Made by a program: the position numbers and the translations under genes | Source of the DNA: JABDKJ01 sp039028335 | GTDB lineage: Bacteria > Bacteroidota > Bacteroidia > Flavobacteriales_D > JABDKJ01 | Length of the DNA stretch: 11,774 nucleotides | Assembly: GCA_039028335.1 (NCBI GenBank) | Contig: JBCCIF010000098.1 | Location: 1-11,774 of the forward strand | Direction: 5' to 3' | The notes under the pieces: generated by a model | What the model was told of the DNA's origin: nothing | Database searches by the model: none | What the model saw: only the letters and a program-made list of their open reading frames with translations | Shown: positions 1-8,031 of the stretch, in pieces | Layout of the letters: every line of letters starts with the position of its first letter | Position numbering within the stretch: the first letter of the stretch is position 1

Positions 1-1181
1 AAAGCTCCAAAATTAGGTGTCGTTAAGCCAATTAAAATTGAAAATGTCAATACGAAAATGAATGAAAAAATTGGCCACTTCTGAATACTTCCCTTTTTAT
101 AAAATATACTATTCAAGACCAGCAGGAATAAGATAAAAAGATTTTCAAAGGACGCCAGATAGCCGAATAGTGAATTCGCTTCCCAAACGAATGGTCTGAA
201 TAGTACATTCAAAAAACCGATTACCCAATAGCACATGAAATCCGATAAAGAAGAAATAGAGGGAATAAAAAAGTAAGACCCCGCATTGGTCTTCAAATTA
301 TACATTGCAAATTCCTCTTGTCTTTCAGCAATAAAATGGAATACATCAACCAAACCAACTATTTTCAAAAAGATCAAAGCAAGAATTGAAAACCCAAGAA
401 CAAGAGCTGCACTGGGCAAGGACTTCAGCTTACTTCTTTCAACTAAAAGTAAAAAGAGAAATGAAGGAATCAAGCACAGTAGCACGTAAAATTTTAAGTA
501 ATAGCAGGACATCAAAAGTCCAATTAAGAATAGCCATCGCCATTTAGAAACACTGCAAAATGCGAAATAAAAAATCAACCCCATTTGAAAGAGCAAAATA
601 GATTCTTTTAGAGCGCCAGAAGACCAAAAAAGAAAAGAAGGAAAAACAAATAAGGCAAAAATTAACAGCCATTTTTCAACGGAGAAATGCAAATTAAAAA
701 AACGATACAATCCAATGATTCCAGTAAAGCTCAATAAAGAAAAAAGTAAACTGTGAAAATGAAAAGACCCAAATGAAAAGAGATGAAAAAAGGCATTCAT
801 TCGGATTGCTGTTTGATTGTCATTGAACATCCCAAAGTTTGAGGTCTTGCTCCAATAGTTCATTTCATTCAAAGCCTCTTGAATTTGATAGCTACCTGAT
901 TCAATTCCAAAAAACAATGAAAAGAATGATCGAATATCCTTCTTTGCTAAATTGGCTAAAATAGCTCCGTCATCGTAGTACTTGAATATATCTGCATCCA
1001 ATCGATCAGTGTAGTAATAAGTGTAAATTAGGCATAAAACAATGCCTACAATTACTTTTAAAGTGAATAGCGCTCGCAACTCATTTCTTTTTAATCCAGA
1101 AGAACTAAAAAATTTAATTTTGGGAAGGAGGTATATAATGATAAAAAAACAGGCTAATGGATATAAATAGTCTGCTATCAT
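1..1181 (-). CDS. Polytopic membrane protein, possible surface-polysaccharide polymerase/glycosyltransferase-like (partial, C-terminus missing)
   Basis: I translated this frame by hand: it is open from an ATG at 1181 to the left edge, giving 393 visible residues, and continues outside the window. The ATG overlaps the lptB stop as ATGA, so translation is probably coupled and this is the last visible gene of the kdsD-tatC-lptB operon. The protein is very hydrophobic, with about eight or nine likely membrane segments (for example near residues 6-20, 42-55, 145-160, 171-185, 198-212, 216-246, 257-275, 345-360 and 368-386). Residues 181-194 contain PSxLFWSSGALKES, followed by FRPFVWEA at about 328-335 and TPNFG near the cut end. 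Such motifs recall Wzy/EpsG-type polymerases and other multi-spanning glycosyltransferase-like proteins, but I cannot assign a family firmly. A role in envelope glycan assembly is inferred from topology and from kdsD and lptB upstream. Confidence 0.8.
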   Translation of the reverse strand, partial: MIADYLYPLACFFIIIYLLPKIKFFSSSGLKRNELRALFTLKVIVGIVLCLIYTYYYTDRLDADIFKYYDDGAILANLAKKDIRSFFSLFFGIESGSYQIQEALNEMNYWSKTSNFGMFNDNQTAIRMNAFFHLFSFGSFHFHSLLFSLLSFTGIIGLYRFFNLHFSVEKWLLIFALFVFPSFLFWSSGALKESILLFQMGLIFYFAFCSVSKWRWLFLIGLLMSCYYLKFYVLLCLIPSFLFLLLVERSKLKSLPSAALVLGFSILALIFLKIVGLVDVFHFIAERQEEFAMYNLKTNAGSYFFIPSISSLSDFMCYWVIGFLNVLFRPFVWEANSLFGYLASFENLFILFLLVLNSIFYKKGSIQKWPIFSFIFVLTFSILIGLTTPNFGA

Positions 1182-1918
1182 TCAAAAGATTTTTGTCTTC
1201 GCAGTTCAAAATTCTGCCCTAAATAGACTTTTCTTACTTGTTCGTCAGCAGCCAGTTCTTCCGCAGTACCGGATTTCAAAATATTTCCCTCGAAAAGCAA
1301 ATAAGCACGATCCGTAATCGATAAAGTTTCTTGAACATTATGATCAGTAATCAGAATACCGATATTCTTGGTCTTAAGCTTTGCGACAATCGATTGAATA
1401 TCTTCTACTGCGATAGGATCAACACCTGCAAAAGGCTCATCCAATAGAATAAATTTGGGACTTGTAGCCAATGCACGCGCGATTTCTGTTCTTCTTCTTT
1501 CTCCGCCCGAAAGCAAATCGCCTCTTGACTTTCTTACATGTTCTAAACCAAATTCATGAATAAGACTTTCACACTTTTCAAACTGCTCTGACTTAGAAAG
1601 TTTTGTCAATTCCAATACGGCTTTGATATTGTCTTCTACACTTAATTTACGAAACACAGACGCTTCTTGAGGTAAATAACCCACACCAGCTTGAGCGCGC
1701 TTGTACATTGGCAATTGAGTTATCATTTCACTATCCAGAAAAATATTTCCCTCATTGGGTTTAACTAAACCAACTATCATATAAAACGAAGTGGTCTTTC
1801 CCGCACCATTTGGCCCCAACAATCCTACAATCTCTCCTTGGTTGACTTCTAAGGAAACACCCTTAACCACCGTTCTTTTACCATACTTCTTGACAATATT
1901 CTTAGCCGATAATTTCAT
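1178..1918 (-). CDS. lptB: LptB, ATP-binding subunit of the LPS export ABC transporter
   Basis: LptB is the cytoplasmic ATPase that, with the membrane subunits LptF and LptG and with LptC, extracts lipopolysaccharide from the inner membrane and pushes it towards the outer membrane. The 246-residue protein has every ABC ATPase motif: Walker A GPNGAGKT (35-42), Q-loop at Q84 in YLPQEASVF, signature LSGGE (136-140), Walker B FILLDEP with catalytic E161, and switch histidine H193 in TDHNV. The YLPQEASVFRKLSVEDNI stretch and the C-terminal VRKVYLGQNFEL are characteristic of LptB rather than other ABC ATPases. Length matches the family. The ATG start at 1918 lies 18 nt after the tatC stop, and the stop overlaps the next gene as ATGA. 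No lptA, lptC, lptF or lptG is visible, so the rest of the machine must be encoded elsewhere. Confidence 0.96.
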   Translation of the reverse strand: MKLSAKNIVKKYGKRTVVKGVSLEVNQGEIVGLLGPNGAGKTTSFYMIVGLVKPNEGNIFLDSEMITQLPMYKRAQAGVGYLPQEASVFRKLSVEDNIKAVLELTKLSKSEQFEKCESLIHEFGLEHVRKSRGDLLSGGERRRTEIARALATSPKFILLDEPFAGVDPIAVEDIQSIVAKLKTKNIGILITDHNVQETLSITDRAYLLFEGNILKSGTAEELAADEQVRKVYLGQNFELRRQKSFE

Positions 1919-1936
1919 CCTTCAGTCCAATATAAA

Positions 1937-2755
1937 TCAATTTTGCGTTTGCATTTTTTTAGTGACTCTTTTCGAAATCAAAATACCAATTTCATAAAGG
2001 AAAATTATTGGAATAGAAACCAATATTTGGCTTGCTACATCTGGAGGTGTTATAATTGCCGAAAGCACCAATACACCAACTAAAGCATGTTTTCTGTATT
2101 TCTTTAAAATCTTGGGGCTTACAAGGCCAAGTTTTGATAGAAAATAAATGAGAATAGGCATCTGAAAGAACAATCCTGTAATCAAAGTCAATTTATTGAT
2201 TGTACTAATGTAATCGTCAAACTTAAAAATGTTCTTGATTTGGTCGGCCACCGAATATTCACTTAGAAATTTAATGGTCAAAGGGCATATTACGAAATAG
2301 GCAAATAATACACCGCTCATAAAGAGCAGAGAAACCCAAAATACCATTCCACGAGCACTCTTCACTTCAGTCTTCGTTAATCCAGGTTTAATAAAGGCCC
2401 AGAACTGATAAAAAACATATGGAAAAGCAAGGATAAAACCGAAAATCAACGAACTAAAAATATGATAAGTAAACTGCCCGACCATTTCAATATTTTGGAA
2501 GGAATCAATATCTAGACGGAAACATAAATTCTCACCAAGTCCGATATTTTCAGACAACCAACAAAAAAAATTATAGGTCAAAAAATTGGGTTTTGTCGGA
2601 CCAAAAATGATTACATCAAAAAGAATGTCTTTCTGTAAAAAGGCAATTATTGCGAATACTACAACACCAATTATTGCTCTAATAATCCTCCATCTTAATT
2701 CTTCAAGATGATCGAGGAAGTGCATCTCTTCTCCTTCGCCAATTCTCTCAGCCAT
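1937..2755 (-). CDS. tatC: TatC, core subunit of the twin-arginine protein translocase
   Basis: TatC binds twin-arginine signal peptides and, with TatA-type subunits, moves folded proteins across the inner membrane. I place the start at the ATG at 2755, giving 272 residues and a TGATG overlap with the kdsD stop; the in-frame TTG one codon earlier is less likely. Family hallmarks are visible: FLDHLEELRWR at 13-23, FPYVFYQFWAFIKPGL at 111-126, the GVLFAYFVICP segment near 148-158, GLFFQMPI at 194-201, and ITPPD plus a LYE motif towards the end. About six membrane helices are expected. The first periplasmic loop (about residues 45-95) looks longer than in E. coli and holds two cysteines (65 and 78). 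No tatA or tatB gene is in the window, so TatA must be supplied from elsewhere. The gene lies inside an LPS-related operon. Confidence 0.96.
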   Translation of the reverse strand: MAERIGEGEEMHFLDHLEELRWRIIRAIIGVVVFAIIAFLQKDILFDVIIFGPTKPNFLTYNFFCWLSENIGLGENLCFRLDIDSFQNIEMVGQFTYHIFSSLIFGFILAFPYVFYQFWAFIKPGLTKTEVKSARGMVFWVSLLFMSGVLFAYFVICPLTIKFLSEYSVADQIKNIFKFDDYISTINKLTLITGLFFQMPILIYFLSKLGLVSPKILKKYRKHALVGVLVLSAIITPPDVASQILVSIPIIFLYEIGILISKRVTKKMQTQN

Positions 2756-3717
2756 CAATAAATCCCTTCTTTTAAAAGATCGTGAATGTGTATCATTCCG
2801 CTATATTGCTTACCATCCAAAACAATCAACTGATTGATTTTATTTTTCTCCATCATCTGAAAACCCTTCACTGCTAACTGAGAATTATCTATGCATTTCG
2901 GATTCTTGGACATTAAATCTTTAGCCACAAGTTGATTTGCACTTACTTTTTTCTGCATTGCTCTTCTTAAGTCTCCATCAGTGACAATACCAATAACCTT
3001 ATTCTTTTCAATAACAGCTGTCGCGCCCATCCTGCCTTTAGAAATAGACATTATGACTTCTGACCAATCTGCGTTTGAATTGATAAATGGACGTCTATTT
3101 TGGTCAACTATATCACTGACACGGGTGTATATTTTCTTACCTAGAGAACCTCCAGGATGTACTTTAGCAAAATCTGAGGTACTGAATCCCTTTTTCTCCA
3201 TTAGGCAAACTGCTAAAACATCTCCCATTACTAACTGTGCCGTTGTGCTAGTCGTAGGTGCCAAATTATTTGGACAAGCCTCTTTTTTAACAGTACTAAT
3301 CAACTGAAAATCCGAATGCTCAGCTAAATAAGAGTTCTTATCACCGGTCATTGCAAGAAGTACATTTCCCATTTTCTTAACCAATGGCACCAAAACTCTG
3401 ATCTCAGGCGAATTGCCTGATTTGGATATACACAGCACTGTGTCCAATTTTTGCACCATTCCTAGATCACCGTGGATAGCATCAGCGGCATGCATAAATA
3501 AAGCTGGAGTTCCTGTAGAATTGAAGGTTGAGACTATTTTATTCGCAATATTGGCACTCTTCCCTATTCCAGTCACCACAATTCTACCTTCACTCTTAGC
3601 CAGCAAATTGATGATTTTTGGAAATTGATCATCAATATATTTTCCCAATCCGCGCACTGCATTCGCTTCCAATCGAATGGTCGCTAAGGCCTTTTCTTTT
3701 ATCTCTTGTGCTTTCAA
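2755..3717 (-). CDS. kdsD: D-arabinose-5-phosphate isomerase (KdsD/KpsF family), SIS plus two CBS domains
   Basis: The enzyme interconverts ribulose 5-phosphate and arabinose 5-phosphate, the first step towards Kdo, the inner-core sugar of LPS. An N-terminal SIS domain (about 35-165) is followed by two CBS domains (about 200-255 and 262-320). Residues equivalent to the E. coli KdsD active site are present with a constant offset of six: K53 in GIGKS, E105 in SGNSPE, E146 in KEACP and H187 in HPGGSLG. STGTPALF and AIHGDLGMV also match the family. The start must be TTG at 3717: the frame closes with TAG three codons upstream and the first internal ATG is deep inside the SIS domain. It leads the operon kdsD-tatC-lptB-membrane protein, with TGATG coupling to tatC. 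kpsF is the alternative name when the gene serves capsule synthesis. Confidence 0.95.
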   Translation of the reverse strand: MKAQEIKEKALATIRLEANAVRGLGKYIDDQFPKIINLLAKSEGRIVVTGIGKSANIANKIVSTFNSTGTPALFMHAADAIHGDLGMVQKLDTVLCISKSGNSPEIRVLVPLVKKMGNVLLAMTGDKNSYLAEHSDFQLISTVKKEACPNNLAPTTSTTAQLVMGDVLAVCLMEKKGFSTSDFAKVHPGGSLGKKIYTRVSDIVDQNRRPFINSNADWSEVIMSISKGRMGATAVIEKNKVIGIVTDGDLRRAMQKKVSANQLVAKDLMSKNPKCIDNSQLAVKGFQMMEKNKINQLIVLDGKQYSGMIHIHDLLKEGIY

Positions 3718-3747
3718 TAGTCTCTATAGAATTTCTTGGAATAAAAC

Positions 3748-3778
3748 TTTTCACGAAAGCTTTAAATTCCTAACTTTC
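3748..3778 (+). promoter_or_regulatory. Candidate promoter for recQ
   Basis: TTTT at 3748-3751 (consensus TTTG) is followed after 19 nt by TAACTTTC at 3771-3778 (consensus TAnnTTTG, one mismatch). The spacing is ideal for the Bacteroidota sigma-type promoter, and initiation would fall about 45-50 nt before the recQ ATG. Both elements carry a mismatch and AT-rich DNA makes chance matches common, so this is a suggestion only. The two opposing promoter candidates share the 114-nt divergent region. Confidence 0.3.
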
Positions 3779-3794
3779 ATGTTTAAACCTGGTA

Positions 3795-3802
3795 CAAAAG
3801 TA
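3795..3802 (-). promoter_or_regulatory. Candidate -7 promoter element for the kdsD operon
   Basis: Read on the minus strand this is TACTTTTG, a perfect match to the TAnnTTTG -7 consensus of the Bacteroidota primary sigma factor. It would give a leader of about 70 nt before the kdsD TTG. The partner is weak: the nearest TTTG (3827-3830) is 24 nt away, somewhat beyond the usual spacing. The element lies inside a small inverted repeat, GTAC-AAAA-GTAC at 3792-3803, which might be an operator or a coincidence. Confidence 0.35.
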
Positions 3803-3831
3803 CAATTACATTTAAGTTTAGTTAGACAAAA

Positions 3832-6018
3832 ATGGTTGCAACGGAAATTACGCCTAAAGAAGCATTAAATAAATTCTTTGGTTTTGACAACTTTAAAGGC
3901 GAGCAAGAGGAAATAATCAATCATTTATTAAGTGGGGAAAGCAGTTTTGTAATTATGCCAACGGGCGGTGGCAAATCACTTTGCTATCAACTTCCTGCAC
4001 TCATGATGGAAGGCACGGCAATAGTCGTTTCACCCTTGATAGCACTAATGAAAAATCAAGTTGATGCTATTAGAGGATTTTCGGCAGATATGGGTATTGC
4101 TCATTTCTTAAATTCCTCCTTGAACAAATCTCAACTTGAACAAGTTAAAACGGATGTCGCAAACGGCAATACTAAGTTGTTGTACGTTGCCCCAGAATCT
4201 CTCAAAAAAGAGGAGAATATAGATTTCTTGAGAAGCATCAAGATTTCGTTTTTCGCTATTGATGAAGCCCACTGTATTTCTGAATGGGGACATGATTTCA
4301 GACCTGAATACAGGAAACTAAAGGGCATAATGAAAGATATTGCCAACACTCCTGTAATTGCCTTAACGGCTACGGCAACAGAAAAAGTGCAGTCAGATAT
4401 AATGAAAAATCTGGGTATTGATGGCGCCAAAGTATTCAAAGCATCTTTTAATCGGCATAATTTGTATTATGAAGTAAGACCAAAAAAAGATGTTACTAAA
4501 GAAATAATTAAGTATGCTAAACAGAATGAAGGGAAATCAGGCATTGTCTATTGCTTGAGCAGAAAAAAGGTAGAAGAAATTGCTGAGGCCCTGCAAGTTA
4601 ATGGCATTAAAGCCCTTCCCTATCATGCGGGCATGGATTCTAATATGCGCGCGTCTACACAGGACAAATTTTTGATGGAGGATTGCGATGTGATAGTTGC
4701 GACAATAGCTTTTGGAATGGGCATTGACAAACCGGATGTACGCTATGTAATTCACCATGATATCCCGAAGAGTATAGAAAGTTATTACCAAGAAACGGGA
4801 AGAGGAGGAAGAGATGGAGCAGAAGGATCTTGCTTGGCTTTTTACAGCTATAAGGACATTGAGAAGTTGGAAAAATTTCTTCAGGGTAAACCTGTATCAG
4901 AACAGGAAATTGGAAATCAATTACTTCAGGACATCGTATCGTATTCTGAAACTTCAATCTGCAGAAGGAAGTTTTTATTGCATTATTATGGGGAATATTT
5001 CGATGAGGCCAATTGCAATAATATGTGCGATAATTGTCGCGACCCAAAAGAAAAGTATGAAGGTCAAGAATATATTGAATTGCTCTTAAAAACCGTTGAA
5101 GCAATTAAGGAAAAGCACGGCATGAAGCACGTTTCTAATATTCTCACTGGGAATGAAACAGCTGAAGTAAAAACCTACAACCACAATGAATTAGCGTATT
5201 TTGGCGAAGGAGATGAAAACGATGATAAATTCTGGAATGCAGTAATTCGACAGTGCATTGTACAGGGATTACTTAAAAAAGAAATTGAGACTTACGGTCA
5301 ATTAAAAATCACTGAAGAAGGAAGATCATTCATGAAGTCTCCTCATAGTTTTGAACTTGCAAAAGAAAGAGACTACAAGGGAGAAACGGATATGGACATT
5401 GTCGTAAATGCGAAAGGAGGTGGTGGAGCAGATGATATGCTTTTGAGTATGTTAAAGGATCTGCGTAAAAAAATTGCAAAAGAGAAAAATTTGCCTCCTT
5501 ATGTAATTTTTCAAGATCCATCTTTAGATGACATGTCTATTCATTATCCCATCTCTATTGAAGATTTGACAAAAATTAGCGGTGTAGGTCAAGGCAAAGC
5601 GGAGAAATTTGGCAAAGCATTCATTGAGCTTATCAAAAAGTATGTCGAAGAAAACAACATAGAAAGACCGATGGATTTAGTCGTGAAATCTGTGGCCAAA
5701 AAGAGTGCCAATAAGGTACACATCATTACCAATATTGATAAAAAATTGCCTCTTGAAGATATAGCATCTAGCAAAGGTTTGGATTTACCTGGAATCTTAG
5801 ATGAGATTGAAGCCATTGTAGCAAGTGGCACAAAAGTGGACATTGATTACTACATTGATGAAATTCTGGACGATGAGTCGCAGGAGGACATCTTTGATTA
5901 TTTTCGGGAATCCGAATCGGATAGTATCGATGACGCTCTTGATGAATTTGAGGATGACTTCACGGATGAAGAATTGCGTCTTATGCGCATTAAATTCATG
6001 AGCGAAATGGCAAACTAA
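3832..6018 (+). CDS. recQ: RecQ family ATP-dependent 3'-5' DNA helicase with C-terminal extension
   Basis: RecQ unwinds forks, D-loops and recombination intermediates in the RecF pathway. The 728-residue protein shows motif 0 (F17 to Q25 region), Walker A TGGGKS (44-49), DEAH box (144-147) followed by the RecQ-type CISEWGHDFRPEY loop, motif III TATAT (179-183) and motif VI QETGRGGRDG (320-329). The zinc site has all four cysteines: C377, C395, C399 and C402. A winged-helix RQC region (about 405-510) and an HRDC domain (about 535-610) follow. Residues after about 615 are extra compared with the 609-residue E. coli protein: a stretch that could be another small helical domain (615-672) and a strongly acidic tail (673-712). 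The ATG at 3832 is the only plausible start. It is transcribed away from kdsD and converges on the DUF4350 gene with 4 nt between stops. Confidence 0.96.
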   Translation: MVATEITPKEALNKFFGFDNFKGEQEEIINHLLSGESSFVIMPTGGGKSLCYQLPALMMEGTAIVVSPLIALMKNQVDAIRGFSADMGIAHFLNSSLNKSQLEQVKTDVANGNTKLLYVAPESLKKEENIDFLRSIKISFFAIDEAHCISEWGHDFRPEYRKLKGIMKDIANTPVIALTATATEKVQSDIMKNLGIDGAKVFKASFNRHNLYYEVRPKKDVTKEIIKYAKQNEGKSGIVYCLSRKKVEEIAEALQVNGIKALPYHAGMDSNMRASTQDKFLMEDCDVIVATIAFGMGIDKPDVRYVIHHDIPKSIESYYQETGRGGRDGAEGSCLAFYSYKDIEKLEKFLQGKPVSEQEIGNQLLQDIVSYSETSICRRKFLLHYYGEYFDEANCNNMCDNCRDPKEKYEGQEYIELLLKTVEAIKEKHGMKHVSNILTGNETAEVKTYNHNELAYFGEGDENDDKFWNAVIRQCIVQGLLKKEIETYGQLKITEEGRSFMKSPHSFELAKERDYKGETDMDIVVNAKGGGGADDMLLSMLKDLRKKIAKEKNLPPYVIFQDPSLDDMSIHYPISIEDLTKISGVGQGKAEKFGKAFIELIKKYVEENNIERPMDLVVKSVAKKSANKVHIITNIDKKLPLEDIASSKGLDLPGILDEIEAIVASGTKVDIDYYIDEILDDESQEDIFDYFRESESDSIDDALDEFEDDFTDEELRLMRIKFMSEMAN

Positions 6019-6022
6019 AGCC

Positions 6023-7288
6023 TCATTTACATTTCAAATAAAACCTTTCAAGATTTTTATAGTAATGAATCAGGTCAGACTGTTCTATAGACATTTTATG
6101 CGGCCTAAGTTCATTCATGGCCTCTAAGTCTTTCAATTCATTCAAAGGCACTTCAGACTTAAGAGAAAGCCTTTTCAAAAATTTAGCTGCGTCATCACCT
6201 TTACTGAGCTGATAACTCGTTTTGATGAACTCGTAATACTGATCAAACATGTATTCAGCAATTTTTTCTTTGCCTTCACTTTGAAAGTAGAGTTCACTAA
6301 TGGTTTCTACATATTCTATAGAAGAGTTCTCAGGAAGACGTTTAACAGGAATCGGAGATTGAATGCGTTTTGTACCAATAAGGAAGTAGATTATCAGCAT
6401 TCCGACCAAGACATAAAGCGCCCACTTAAAACTTTCTTGGGTCAACAGATACCTAAAAGGGCCTTCATCTCTAGAATAGTAATCTCGAATACCCGTATTA
6501 TCTCCCGATCTGCGAAATTGATCGCGATATACGAGGTCTTCGTATATAATAGGTCCCGCATTTAAATGAGCAAAGACGTCACTTGCATATTGCGCCCCTT
6601 CTTTTTGGATGATAAAATAATTTGTAAAGAGAATAGGATTTGAATGGATATAGATAAATCCATCTCCATAAGGAATTTCTACAAAATTAACGAGACTATC
6701 ATTCAAGGTTCCGATTGGCACGAACGAATGATTATAATCACAAACTAAATCTCCAAAATGATACAAATTTAACTTTACTGGGCCTTTTCTATTAACCGCC
6801 TTCAAATTGACACCATTCGACTGTCTAAGTTGTGGGTGATTAAAATTAACTTGAGCAAGCGTATCTTTTACGCGATCAAGTTCATCCCAGTTATAAATAC
6901 ATTCTCCATTATGAAGTGCATCCTTTAGGTCATAAGACAGATTCTTAACAATAAACATTGCCGTACTTCCATTTTCTACATATTGGAATAATTCACTTTG
7001 TCCTGCACTATCCAAGGGAAAATACCCGCCAATATGTATAAAATTCGAAGGCAGACTGTCCTTCCAAGTAGAGAGTGTATATGCCCTTGCAGAATCCGGG
7101 ATGATAAACTCTCGATCTCCATATATATCTTTCAAAAAATCAAGGGTATGGCTCAGACCAAATGGTTGATCATTTGTAGTTCTGTAGTTTTCATACCAAG
7201 CATATTTATCATCAGAAGAAAATAACCATACAAAAACGATGATCACCAAGGCCAAGGCTGAAAGCAATATGACGTTAGACTTTTTCAA
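6023..7288 (-). CDS. DUF4350-type membrane-anchored protein of the SpoIIM/DUF4129 module
   Basis: The 421-residue protein has an N-terminal signal anchor (about 5-23), a long presumably periplasmic region (24-285) with a ThuA/glutamine-amidotransferase-like flavour early on (a Gly-rich IGGYFPL at 86-92), a second membrane helix (about 287-305) and a cytoplasmic helical tail. KRIQSPIPV and NSSIEYVETISELYF just after the second helix are what I recognise from DUF4350 proteins of Bacteroidota. No enzymatic function is established and none is claimed. Its start is TTG at 7288, overlapping the preceding stop as TTGA; TGA lies four codons upstream, and without this start the signal anchor would be lost. 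It is the last gene of its operon. In relatives a MoxR ATPase and a DUF58 gene often follow; here recQ lies there in opposite orientation. Confidence 0.85.
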   Translation of the reverse strand: MKKSNVILLSALALVIIVFVWLFSSDDKYAWYENYRTTNDQPFGLSHTLDFLKDIYGDREFIIPDSARAYTLSTWKDSLPSNFIHIGGYFPLDSAGQSELFQYVENGSTAMFIVKNLSYDLKDALHNGECIYNWDELDRVKDTLAQVNFNHPQLRQSNGVNLKAVNRKGPVKLNLYHFGDLVCDYNHSFVPIGTLNDSLVNFVEIPYGDGFIYIHSNPILFTNYFIIQKEGAQYASDVFAHLNAGPIIYEDLVYRDQFRRSGDNTGIRDYYSRDEGPFRYLLTQESFKWALYVLVGMLIIYFLIGTKRIQSPIPVKRLPENSSIEYVETISELYFQSEGKEKIAEYMFDQYYEFIKTSYQLSKGDDAAKFLKRLSLKSEVPLNELKDLEAMNELRPHKMSIEQSDLIHYYKNLERFYLKCK

Positions 7289-8031
7289 TTCGAAATTTCA
7301 TTTAAAAAACGCCTAAAAGCAGATTCTACTTGAGCGAATAATTGTTGGTCTAATTGCACTTCACCGTACCAAGAATATTCAAAGGCATGAGTAAGTTCCC
7401 TAAATCGAGAATATTCAGAACGATTCTTCATCTCTCTTAAATACAAAAAATTGGTCTTTTGTTTTTTATAGTCGATCCAATTCCTTTCATCTAGTTTTTG
7501 GAGCATCATTAAAAAGTATAACCGTATAGCCAATTTGAAATTTGCAGATTCCAGAGCCTCTCTTAATAACCTTTCCAATTCTGTTTCCTCCAGTGTTTCC
7601 TCAACTTCATTCAATTGTTCCTCTAAACTTCTATTCACGGAAAAGGAAGTGTTTCCCTCAAGTTTCGTAAGTCTGTAGACTATGAACATAACCAACGCAG
7701 CCAAGGCTGCAATGCACAGTACTTTAAAAGCAAGACCCAAACCTGCCCACCAATCTTTTAGCCATGAGAAATCCCAATCCGGTTTTTCCCATTCATTTTT
7801 GGTCGATTTCTCCTTCTTTTCTTTTTTCTTGATTTTTTCTTCTGAATAACTTATTGAAGATGCTTTATCCATCCATCCTGATTCTTCAATATCTTGTGGA
7901 TGAACCAATTCACGCTCTTGATAATCATCAAATGAATTCTGAGGGTATTCATCTTCATAGTCCACCTGAGCATAGGTGAGTAAGGGTACAACAAGCACTA
8001 TATATTTAAGACACTTTCGAAAAAGCTCCAT
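7285..8031 (-). CDS. DUF4129 domain membrane protein with signal peptide
   Basis: The 248-residue protein begins with a likely signal peptide (1-21, probable cleavage after TYA), then an acidic segment, a lysine-rich run (about 66-79), a tryptophan-rich patch (W81-W95) and a single membrane helix (about 97-119). The C-terminal cytoplasmic part carries the DUF4129 signature: LERLLREAL, LAIRLYFLMML, KQKTNFLYLREM and FRELTHAFEYSWYG (about 152-223). DUF4129 domains occur with transglutaminase-like, DUF58 and MoxR partners; the molecular role is unknown. The ATG at 8031 lies 26 nt inside the upstream SpoIIM gene and its stop overlaps the DUF4350 start by 4 nt, so the three proteins are probably made in coupled amounts and may form one membrane complex (inference). 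Confidence 0.87.
   Translation of the reverse strand: MELFRKCLKYIVLVVPLLTYAQVDYEDEYPQNSFDDYQERELVHPQDIEESGWMDKASSISYSEEKIKKKEKKEKSTKNEWEKPDWDFSWLKDWWAGLGLAFKVLCIAALAALVMFIVYRLTKLEGNTSFSVNRSLEEQLNEVEETLEETELERLLREALESANFKLAIRLYFLMMLQKLDERNWIDYKKQKTNFLYLREMKNRSEYSRFRELTHAFEYSWYGEVQLDQQLFAQVESAFRRFLNEISN

Noticed and set aside
286..489. Plus-strand 67-codon ORF
   Set aside because: Lies antisense within the continuous membrane-protein frame of the minus strand and has no domain or start-site support.
2756..2758. TTG at 2758 as the start of tatC
   Set aside because: It adds one residue before an ATG that overlaps the kdsD stop as TGATG, a typical coupled start; ATG at 2755 is preferred.
6019..6060. 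Rho-independent terminator between recQ and the DUF4350 gene
   Set aside because: The gap is 4 nt and I could find no stable GC hairpin followed by a T-run on either strand around it.
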